From JAAYZB01 sp937958685 (GTDB lineage: Bacteria > Bacillota_I > Bacilli_A > Izemoplasmatales > Hujiaoplasmataceae), in contig DAITAL010000015.1 in NCBI GenBank assembly GCA_036824265.1, positions 1 to 30,599 on the forward strand: a stretch of 30,599 bases of DNA. Reading direction: 5' to 3'. Below the pieces are notes generated by a model. That model was not told the origin of the DNA. It ran no database searches and saw only the letters and a list, made by a program, of their open reading frames with translations. The translations under genes and the position numbers were made by a program. Positions 24,716 to 30,599 of this stretch are shown here, in pieces (position 1 is the first letter of the stretch; each line of letters opens with the position of its first letter).

Positions 24716-25739
24716 AGGGAAGAAACATGAGCCCCTCCGCGCCCGCGGGGACCGCTTCGGCTTCCTTGTTTATAAGCGAGTAGATCCCGATGCCGGATTT
24801 CTGCTCTTCCTTGTAGAAGTTGTCCTTGAACCATTTGAGCGACAGTCCCGCCCCTTGCGTGACCGCCATCAGATGCCAGACTCCGGGTAGCGCGTGGCAC
24901 ATCGTGTGCACCCGGCCCATAAGATCGTAGACGGGTTCCTTGCTGTAGGCGAAGATCACGCCGCTCGAACCAAGATTCAAGCTGGAAGTCTTGTCGAACA
25001 TCACGCCGTTGCCGATCGCCGCGGCCGCCTGATCGCCGGCGCCGGCGATCACCGGGGTTCCCGCCTTCAGCCCCGTCAGGGCTTCGATCTCGGGTGTCGT
25101 CTTGCCGACGACCGCCATGCTCTCATGGACGGGACAAAGGATGTTGTCGGGCAGCGCGAGCAGCCTGAGCAACGGTTTCGACCAGTGACGCCTCTTGATG
25201 TCCAAAAACTGCATGCCGGAGGCATCCGTGACATCCGCGGAGTAGAATCCGGTGAGTTTGAAGACGATATAGTCCTTGGTGACCATGATTTTGCGGCACT
25301 TGGAGTAGATCCCCGGTTCGTTCTTCTTGACCCACAACAGCTTGGCCGCGGTGAATCCGGAGATTGGGGGATTGCCGGTGATCATCGTCAGGTTGTTTCT
25401 GCCGGTGATCGCCGCGAGGTCCTCGACCTCCCGGGAGGTCCGCTGGTCGCACCAGAGGATGCTCTTCCTTAACACTTGGTCCTTGCCATCGAGCATGACC
25501 ATGGAATGCATCTGCCCGGTGACGCCCAGGCCCTCGATGTCCACTTGGGCAAGATCAAGGTTTTTCAGACAGTGCAAAAAGCCCTGCCACCAGAGGCTTG
25601 GATCCTGTTCGGCCCACTGCGGCTTGGGCTGCTCCAAATCATAATCGAAGGCCGCTTTCCGGACTTCTGTTCCCGAAAGATCGTAAAGCACCGCCTTGAC
25701 GTTGGAAGTGCCGACGTCGATACCAAGCAAACCCTTCAT
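24246..25739 (-). CDS. xylB: Xylulokinase 2 (FGGY family)
   Basis: 497 aa. Phosphorylates D-xylulose at O5 with ATP. Motifs: LGIDVGTSNVKAVLYD (phosphate loop), GVTGQMHSMVMLD, SILWCDQRTS, GAGDQAAAAIG with catalytic Asp236, LGSSGVIFA, GERSPILD and the C-terminal FSGGGSQSEVWSAIIAS. It is paralogous to the enzyme at 19913-21400 but encoded with clearly higher G+C, especially at third codon positions. The start ATG at 25739 is preceded by GAGGTGG; a TTG just upstream (25742) is possible but less likely. It stands alone, divergent from the LacI-type gene at 25904, which probably regulates it. Its 3' end is the sequence duplicated at 610-951. Confidence 0.93.
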   Translation of the reverse strand: MKGLLGIDVGTSNVKAVLYDLSGTEVRKAAFDYDLEQPKPQWAEQDPSLWWQGFLHCLKNLDLAQVDIEGLGVTGQMHSMVMLDGKDQVLRKSILWCDQRTSREVEDLAAITGRNNLTMITGNPPISGFTAAKLLWVKKNEPGIYSKCRKIMVTKDYIVFKLTGFYSADVTDASGMQFLDIKRRHWSKPLLRLLALPDNILCPVHESMAVVGKTTPEIEALTGLKAGTPVIAGAGDQAAAAIGNGVMFDKTSSLNLGSSGVIFAYSKEPVYDLMGRVHTMCHALPGVWHLMAVTQGAGLSLKWFKDNFYKEEQKSGIGIYSLINKEAEAVPAGAEGLMFLPYLMGERSPILDADAKGVFYGISAKHTRAHFARAVMEGVALSFRDCMDVFREMGVKLDSMNFSGGGSQSEVWSAIIASATKTSLFRMRDAEAGAKGMAMLAGLATGVYHDPSAVARLFVKPGAPVVPDPEIESVYDKLYQRYKSVYAALRQVFLESK

Positions 25740-25837
25740 CAAACCACCTCATCTCCAATCATAACACAGAGCCATAGAACCAGCAGAAAAAGCGTGAAAT
25801 TTACAAAAAGACAGCCGGGCGAATGTTCACTATATGG

Positions 25838-25865
25838 TTGATATTCCGCCAGATTGTGATATAAT
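25838..25865 (+). promoter_or_regulatory. Promoter of LacI-family regulator 2
   Basis: TTGATA at 25838-25843 and TATAAT at 25860-25865, 16-bp spacer, 38 bp before the ATG. No copy of the TGTCAACGTTTACA operator was found in this intergenic region. Confidence 0.7.
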
Positions 25866-25903
25866 CATTTTGAAGGAAAATCCCGTTGGAAGGAGACAAG
25901 CAG

Positions 25904-26884
25904 ATGGTCACCAGCAAAGACGTCGCCAAAGCCGCGCAAGTTTCGGTTTCGACCGTTTCGCGGGTCTTTTCCAATCCCGCGCTCGTGAACAAGGCGACGA
26001 TCGAAAAGGTCGAAACGATCGCCAGGCAACTGCATTACGTCCCCAATATCGCCGCCAGGAACTTGAAACTGAACAAGTCCGGGATCATCGGCGTCGTCCA
26101 GAGCGACCTGAACAACACCTTCTACGCCTTCATCCTCAGGGAGATGTTCCCGGAGATCAGAAACCACAACTACCGGATCCTGACGGTGTTTTCCGAGGAA
26201 AACGCCGACCTGGAGAACGAAAGCGTCGCCACGCTCGTGGCCTCGAATGTCGAGATCCTCGTCTTTACGCCCGTGCAAAGCCGGGCCAAGTACATCGAGA
26301 ACATGATCTTGAGAAACCGGATCTGCTCCCTGCAGCTCTACCGCCGCACCTATGACAAGATCGACTCGCTCACGATCGATGACGCTTACGGCACTTATCT
26401 TGCCACCAAAGAACTTCTGGAGAACAACCATCGCAACATCGTCCTGATCGACTACGAGCTCGACATCCTCACCAATCGCGACAAGGGCTACATCAAGGCC
26501 TTTGAAGAACAAGGGATCCCCTACGCGAAGGAGAACATCATCCACATTTCCCCAAGCGGCGACTACGGCTCGATCATCAACGCCAAACTGGGTCAGATCA
26601 AACCGACGGCGATCATCCCCGTCTCCTCGATCTTCGCCTCGGCGACGATCGCCTACCTAGGCAAGCACAACCTGAGGATCAAGGATGACGTCAGCCTGAT
26701 CATCTATGACGATGTCGCCTATGCCGAGTTCATGAACCTCTCCGTCGTCAGCCACCCGATGCAGGAGATCGCCGAGACGGCGGCGAGCATGGTTTTCCAG
26801 CGGATTGCCAACTTCGAGCTCGAGCCGTCCCACAAAGTCATCAAGCCCTATCTTTTGAAACGGAATTCCGTCAGGAAAATCTAA
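25904..26884 (+). CDS. LacI-family transcriptional repressor 2
   Basis: 326 aa. Helix-turn-helix at residues 1-25 (TSKDVAKAAQVSVSTVSRVF), hinge near 43-58 (YVPNIAARNLKLNKSG), then the sugar-binding-protein-like effector domain. It is a paralogue of the regulator at 14837-15829 along its whole length, with a more conventional DNA-binding part (SVSTVSRVF versus STATVARYL). The ATG at 25904 follows GGAAGGAGACAAGCAG at ideal distance; a TTG-initiated frame six codons upstream overlaps that site and is rejected. Divergent from xylB and convergent with the surface protein gene; likely targets are xylB and the fructan operon on the minus strand. Confidence 0.93.
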   Translation: MVTSKDVAKAAQVSVSTVSRVFSNPALVNKATIEKVETIARQLHYVPNIAARNLKLNKSGIIGVVQSDLNNTFYAFILREMFPEIRNHNYRILTVFSEENADLENESVATLVASNVEILVFTPVQSRAKYIENMILRNRICSLQLYRRTYDKIDSLTIDDAYGTYLATKELLENNHRNIVLIDYELDILTNRDKGYIKAFEEQGIPYAKENIIHISPSGDYGSIINAKLGQIKPTAIIPVSSIFASATIAYLGKHNLRIKDDVSLIIYDDVAYAEFMNLSVVSHPMQEIAETAASMVFQRIANFELEPSHKVIKPYLLKRNSVRKI

Positions 26885-26911
26885 AGATGCCCGCAAACGG
26901 ACATCTTTTTT
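26884..26911 (+). terminator. Terminator of LacI regulator 2
   Basis: AAGATGCCCG and CGGACATCTT pair as a 10-bp stem with one mismatch and a 4-base loop, followed by TTTTTT. It starts at the last base of the stop codon and runs into the end of the convergent gene. Confidence 0.85.
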
Positions 26912-28088
26912 ATTTGCGTTTGCGCAGGATCAGGAAGTATAGACCGGCAGCCATCCCCGCGACCACGGTCGTGATCCCGCCCACCAGCCAGCCGACGGAC
27001 GGATTTTCCGCAGGCACAGCCGCGGTCGACGTGGTTGCCGGGGGTGCCGTGGTCGTGATCGTCGTGGTCGTGAGTGGTACCGTGGGTTGAGCTGTCGTAA
27101 CGGGCGGTTGCGTCGTGGTCGTCGTGATCGTCTGATAATCCTCATCCAGGACGGTGATCTCCAGAACCGCTTTTTGGCGGTCGACGATGCAGCTCACCTC
27201 CACGGTGCCGGCAGTCGTGAACTCCAAGTCAAAATCGAGGGCGGTCTCGCCGAAGACGATCGCATCGTCGATATACCAGGCGACATCGTCATAATCCTTG
27301 CCGGCGGGTTCGAGGAGCGCGCTCACGGTGAAGGGCTCGCCTTTTTTGACGATCAGCTTGCTCGCCGCGAGCTCAATCGTCTCAAAGGTTTCCGGATAGT
27401 ATCGGGGCGTGCCGTCCAGCAGCGTTTCGCCCAGTTCCTCGATATAGATGTCGGAATAACGAATCAGGCTGTTCTGGGAACGGATGCCGAAGGCACCCGT
27501 GCCTTCGAGCGGCAGGATCGTCTCGATGACCATCACGCCGTTGATGAAGACGGCGTAATAGTTGCGATCGCCGTAAAGGTCGATCGTCACCGATCCGGTG
27601 GTGTCATAGGCGGCTTGGCCGCCAAGACCGCCCTGGGCCTCGTTGCGGTTGTCCGCGAGCAACATCCCGAAGGCATAGATGAGAATGCTCTTATCGTTCG
27701 TCCCGGTCGTCACCGCGAGATCCATCCGCTTGCCTTCCTCGAAGGAAAACGTCTTGAAGGAGAGCCCGCCGACGACGGAGGTTCCGGGCACGACGGGTTC
27801 CATGACCGCATGGAAATGGAACTGCCGGGCGGTGGTGCCGAAATAGATCGCGTTGTACTCGTTATTGGTCGTCGACACCAGACCGCCATTGCCGTCGGCG
27901 AAGAACCCGGCGCCTTCGACGTAGAGCTGGTCCGGCAAGGTTTCACCCTCTGCGAGACTGTCGAGATCGGGCTGATAGATGATCGGATTGGCGGGTTGGG
28001 CCAGGACGTAGACAGATAGGGAAGCAAGACACAAACAGAGGCACAGGCCGCTGAAAACGAGTCTATTTAAGGTTTTTACCTTGGTCAT
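26910..28088 (-). CDS. Membrane-anchored surface protein with lectin-like and Ig-like domains
   Basis: 392 aa. Signal peptide at residues 1-30 (LCLCLASLSVYVLA, cleavage before QPANP), no classic lipobox. Residues about 31-215 form a beta-sandwich of LamG/DUF1080 type (GLSFKTFSFEEGKRMDLAV, NYYAVFINGVMVIE, GAFGIRSQNSLIRYSDIYIEE). Residues about 230-312 look Ig-like (KLIVKKGEPFTVSALLEPAG). A Thr/Pro-rich linker leads to one membrane helix near 365-388 and a basic RKRK tail, so it is anchored at its C-terminus. The ATG at 28088 is chosen because AGGAGG lies 8 bases before it; the ATG two codons earlier is only 2 bases from that site. The stop of the upstream GH32 gene overlaps the AGGAGG, showing coupling. 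Probable role: glycan binding at the surface. Confidence 0.85.
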   Translation of the reverse strand: MTKVKTLNRLVFSGLCLCLCLASLSVYVLAQPANPIIYQPDLDSLAEGETLPDQLYVEGAGFFADGNGGLVSTTNNEYNAIYFGTTARQFHFHAVMEPVVPGTSVVGGLSFKTFSFEEGKRMDLAVTTGTNDKSILIYAFGMLLADNRNEAQGGLGGQAAYDTTGSVTIDLYGDRNYYAVFINGVMVIETILPLEGTGAFGIRSQNSLIRYSDIYIEELGETLLDGTPRYYPETFETIELAASKLIVKKGEPFTVSALLEPAGKDYDDVAWYIDDAIVFGETALDFDLEFTTAGTVEVSCIVDRQKAVLEITVLDEDYQTITTTTTQPPVTTAQPTVPLTTTTITTTAPPATTSTAAVPAENPSVGWLVGGITTVVAGMAAGLYFLILRKRK

Positions 28089-28100
28089 CCTCATCGCCTC

Positions 28101-30347
28101 CTAGCGCCCGAAATCCTTGGCCGGTGTCAATTGGTTGATCCGGAAGGAGGCGATGGTGCCGCCGTTTCCCGCCATGAAGGCAGAGAGCGAGACATCGTCG
28201 CTGAGATCCTCCGAGGACCTGGCCGAAAGCGCGAATTCGTCGTTTAGGAACACTTCGGCGATGGTGCCTTCGATGATGATCGTGAGTTTGAGGCATTCAA
28301 GGCTCGCCAAGGTGACGGCGTTGGTGGCCGAGACTTTCCCGAGGGAGCCCTGATTCTTCAGATACAATTCGTAGACGGCCCCGCTCTTGCGGATGCCGAT
28401 CTCGACGTTGTTCGCGGCGCCGCCGACAACGATGCCGCCGGAGGCGAATGCTTCGGTAAGATCGAGTTCCAAGTCGATGTAGGTCCGCTGATGCGTTCCG
28501 GGGGCGTCCAGTTGGCCATACTCGGCATAGCCATGGAGCGCGCTGCCGGAAGTCAGGGTGTAACCCTCGGTGGCGGCTGTGAAACCGGCGAGTGTCGGCG
28601 CGGTCTTTTCAGCTTCATAGAGATTTCCGGAATTGAGCATCCGGGCCAGATCGGGGTCGAGCCGTGTGCCAAGCGTCCCATCCGGCTTCTGATAGACTTC
28701 GCGGGGGATGTTGATGGTGCCGCCCCAGCCATGACTGTAATTGCGTTGGGTGATCCAACCGAAGATGTAGTGCTTGCCCTCGATCTCGACGATTTGGGCG
28801 GCGCACAGGTCCTCGCCGTCCAAGAAGTATTCCTGGCCGATGTTGGCCTGCCAGTCCATCGCGAGGATGTCGACCCCGGGATCGCCGACCCAGTAGGAGG
28901 GTCGGCCGACCCAATGGTCGCCGCCGCGGCCCGCCAGCGAGGCGAGGATGTACCAGCGGTCGCCGATCTTGAAGATCTGCGGACATTCCGGATCACCGAT
29001 CTCGACGTTGTTGACCCAGTCGCCAAAATGCAAAAGGGGACGATGGTAGCCGACCCGGCCGGTGACCGGGTTCTTCTCCCAGTCCGCCAGCGATGGCCCG
29101 AGGGAGGTGTAGATGACGATATAGGCATCGTAGCCGGTCGTGTTGCTCCAGACATAGTGCTCGTTGGCGCGGTAGCCGGTCGCGACGATATGATATTTGT
29201 TCAGATCGGGATTGAAATAAGCGAACGGATCCCTGGTTCCGGCCGCATAGTTGCTCGCCGGCGAATACTGCTTCTCATACGTCTCCTCATCCCAGACGAT
29301 CCCCGATTCCCACTCGAGGAGATCCAGACTCCTGGAGGAGCCGACATTTTTCCCCTCGCCGTAGAACGAGCGGAAATAATTGCCTTCCTTGATGACGCCA
29401 AGCACATAATAGAAGCTTCCGGGAGCGTTGAGCCGCGTCGTCGTCAAAGTTTGCGGGACGAAGTTGATCATGTCGGTGGAAGTGGCCAGGGTCGAGGCGA
29501 AACTGCCGTCCCGGGAGAGATAATACATATACAGTTTTCCATCATGATAATAGGGATGCACATCGCCGACATACTCGGTCATCCCATAATGGATCGGATC
29601 ATCGGGAAGGTTCAGAAAGTCGACGACCGGATTCCAGTAGATGAGCGGATGGACATCGGCTTCCGTCTCCACGAGGAAACGGACAACGTCGCCTTCAGCG
29701 AGCATGAGCGTGTGCTTGTGGTAATAGCCTTGCAAATCGGATCCCGGGAGCACCTTGGTTCCAGTTTCGGGATAGACCTGCGTGTCGTTGACGAGGATCC
29801 TGATCCCGATGTCCGCGGTCGCCTCGGCGTACATCCGGACGGTTCCGTAGATCGTCGCCTCGCCGGTTGCCGGCGCGACGAACTTCCTCACCGCCGCATA
29901 GCCCGGGGCGGGCATTAAGACGGCGTCCAGGATATTGGCGCCCTCATACGACCAATAAACCCCGTTATGGGGCATGGTGGTGTAACTGCCGGCATTCGTC
30001 ATCACCTCGTAATACCAGTGGTTGTAGCCTTGCACGGTTTGGCGGTGATAACCCATGGCGGCGCTATATGTTTTCAGTCCAGCGAGCTCGGGATAGGCGG
30101 TCTCTGGCAGACTGACGTAGAGCGGATTCCCGGCCGTGGTGGTAAAAGGCATCGTGGTGGTCGGCAAGGTCCCCATCGTCGTGGGGGCTTGCGTCAGGGT
30201 TGTCGGGGTAAAAGTCGTCGTGGTTGTCGCGGTGGTCGCGCCGGTGGTGGCAGGGGCCGTGGTTGTCGCAGACGTGTCAGTGCACGCCGCAACCATCAGA
30301 CACGCCAAAAAGACCAGGGCGATCACGAGCGGTTTTCGGAAAACCAT
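28101..30347 (-). CDS. Secreted GH32 lipoprotein (levanase/inulinase-type beta-fructosidase)
   Basis: 748 aa. Signal peptide ends in MVAAC (Cys22), then a Thr-rich linker to about residue 72. Residues about 75-240 are a beta-rich accessory domain of unknown type. The GH32 propeller follows: GDVHPYYHDGKLYMYYL with nucleophile candidate Asp262 (where GH32 has NDPNG), TRDPFAYF (RDP at 372-374) and IGDPECPQIFKIGDRWYIL with acid/base Glu454. GWITQRN...GGTINIPREVYQKPDGTL is the typical end of the GH32 catalytic part. A C-terminal sandwich (about 575-745) completes it. It hydrolyses fructans or sucrose-like fructosides outside the cell; exo or endo action cannot be told. The ATG follows AAGGAGTGATTGC, which overlaps the stop of the upstream gene. 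Confidence 0.9.
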   Translation of the reverse strand: MVFRKPLVIALVFLACLMVAACTDTSATTTAPATTGATTATTTTTFTPTTLTQAPTTMGTLPTTTMPFTTTAGNPLYVSLPETAYPELAGLKTYSAAMGYHRQTVQGYNHWYYEVMTNAGSYTTMPHNGVYWSYEGANILDAVLMPAPGYAAVRKFVAPATGEATIYGTVRMYAEATADIGIRILVNDTQVYPETGTKVLPGSDLQGYYHKHTLMLAEGDVVRFLVETEADVHPLIYWNPVVDFLNLPDDPIHYGMTEYVGDVHPYYHDGKLYMYYLSRDGSFASTLATSTDMINFVPQTLTTTRLNAPGSFYYVLGVIKEGNYFRSFYGEGKNVGSSRSLDLLEWESGIVWDEETYEKQYSPASNYAAGTRDPFAYFNPDLNKYHIVATGYRANEHYVWSNTTGYDAYIVIYTSLGPSLADWEKNPVTGRVGYHRPLLHFGDWVNNVEIGDPECPQIFKIGDRWYILASLAGRGGDHWVGRPSYWVGDPGVDILAMDWQANIGQEYFLDGEDLCAAQIVEIEGKHYIFGWITQRNYSHGWGGTINIPREVYQKPDGTLGTRLDPDLARMLNSGNLYEAEKTAPTLAGFTAATEGYTLTSGSALHGYAEYGQLDAPGTHQRTYIDLELDLTEAFASGGIVVGGAANNVEIGIRKSGAVYELYLKNQGSLGKVSATNAVTLASLECLKLTIIIEGTIAEVFLNDEFALSARSSEDLSDDVSLSAFMAGNGGTIASFRINQLTPAKDFGR

Positions 30348-30358
30348 GCAATCACTCC

Positions 30359-30599
30359 TTATTTAGCAGCTTTGATAACGATGTTGGCGAAGGTGGTCAA
30401 ACCATCGATCGAGACGAAGGCCAGGGGCATCTGGCGGTTGGTGTACATTCTTGAGGAAAGCGCCAGGCGATCGTTGAGATAGGCGACGCAGATGTCGTCT
30501 TCGACGATGATGTCCAAATGGTGTTTCTCACCAGGTTTGAGACAGATGTTTTTTTCCAGGCCCAGGAAATTCGTGAAGCGCCAGGCCTCGTTCGGATAT
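30359..30599 (-). CDS. C-terminal end of a GH32-like enzyme (partial)
   Basis: The last 79 codons of a gene that enters from the right edge. The visible part (HHLDIIVEDDICVAYLNDRL, then LAFVSIDGLTTFANIVIKAAK) matches the lectin-like C-terminal sandwich of GH32 enzymes and resembles the same region of the protein at 15922-17436. The TAA stop overlaps the AAGGAG of the GH32 lipoprotein gene, so the two are translated in tandem. The catalytic part is outside the window. Confidence 0.75.
   Translation of the reverse strand, partial: YPNEAWRFTNFLGLEKNICLKPGEKHHLDIIVEDDICVAYLNDRLALSSRMYTNRQMPLAFVSIDGLTTFANIVIKAAK

Noticed and set aside
24894..25472. Plus-strand frame of 192 codons opposite xylB
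   Set aside because: Shadow of a well-conserved xylulokinase; no ribosome binding site.
25865..26545. Minus-strand frame of 226 codons opposite LacI regulator 2
   Set aside because: Shadow of the LacI-type gene; compositional artefact of high GC.
27087..28019. Plus-strand frame of 310 codons opposite the surface protein
   Set aside because: Antisense shadow of a gene with a signal peptide, lectin-like domain and anchor; the product composition is not protein-like in any recognised family.
28491..29918. Long plus-strand open frame (475 codons) opposite the GH32 lipoprotein
   Set aside because: It is the complement of a gene with clear GH32 motifs; long antisense frames are expected in GC-rich coding DNA. 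No start signal or recognisable domain.
1..30599. Possible reassignment of TGA to tryptophan, as in Mycoplasma
   Set aside because: Tryptophan is encoded by TGG throughout, and TGA serves as a proper stop in several genes (for example at 9990, 21400 and 22433).

Overview
The window looks like a carbohydrate-scavenging locus from a low-to-medium-GC, Gram-positive-like bacterium. Clear AGGAGG-type ribosome binding sites, TTGACA/TATAAT promoters and TGA used as a stop (TGG for Trp) point to the standard bacterial code, not the Mycoplasma code. Several exported lipoproteins carry Thr/Pro/Ala-rich linkers right after the lipobox cysteine and bacterial Ig-like (Big_2) domains. I associate that style with Bacilli-related, Mollicutes-adjacent lineages (Acholeplasma/Izemoplasma-like), but the taxonomy is an inference at about 50% confidence. 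No rRNA, tRNA, CRISPR, transposase or integrase was seen.

Layout. (1) 1-1268 is a decayed region with small ORFs of unknown function, a terminator hairpin and a broken remnant of a xylulokinase (xylB) gene. (2) 1269-5850, minus strand: a cytoplasmic GH38 alpha-mannosidase followed by a Big_2 lipoprotein. (3) 6028-14808, plus strand: one long operon encoding an oligopeptide/oligosaccharide-type (Opp/Dpp) ABC importer (binding lipoprotein, two permeases, two ATPases), a 66-residue membrane protein and a large lipoprotein with two pectate-lyase-like beta-helix halves. (4) 14837-17436: a LacI-type repressor divergent from a cytoplasmic GH32/43-like beta-propeller enzyme. (5) 17542-19833: a second modular lipoprotein, sharing an unnamed C-terminal module with the first. 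(6) 19913-23814: a catabolic cassette of xylulokinase, PfkB kinase, D-lyxose/mannose-type isomerase and class II ketose-bisphosphate aldolase. (7) 23815-24245: an esterase remnant and a terminator. (8) 24246-30599, distinctly richer in G+C: a second, intact xylB, a second LacI regulator paralogous to the first, and a minus-strand operon of GH32-type fructan hydrolases plus a membrane-anchored lectin-like surface protein.

How it may work together: surface lipoproteins bind or process glycans, the Opp-type importer brings in oligosaccharides, GH38 and the GH32-like propeller cut them in the cytoplasm, and the isomerase, kinases and aldolase pass mannose, lyxose or ketoses to glycolysis. The importer operon and the second lipoprotein share an identical 14-bp operator placed just downstream of the -10 box, so they probably form one regulon under a LacI/CcpA-family repressor.

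The most unusual structural point is that the 3' end of xylB together with its terminator occurs twice in direct orientation (about 610-951, decayed, and 24184-24715, intact). The two copies bracket the whole lower-GC block of about 23.5 kb. This suggests an accessory sugar-use island inserted at, or duplicated around, the xylB 3' end.
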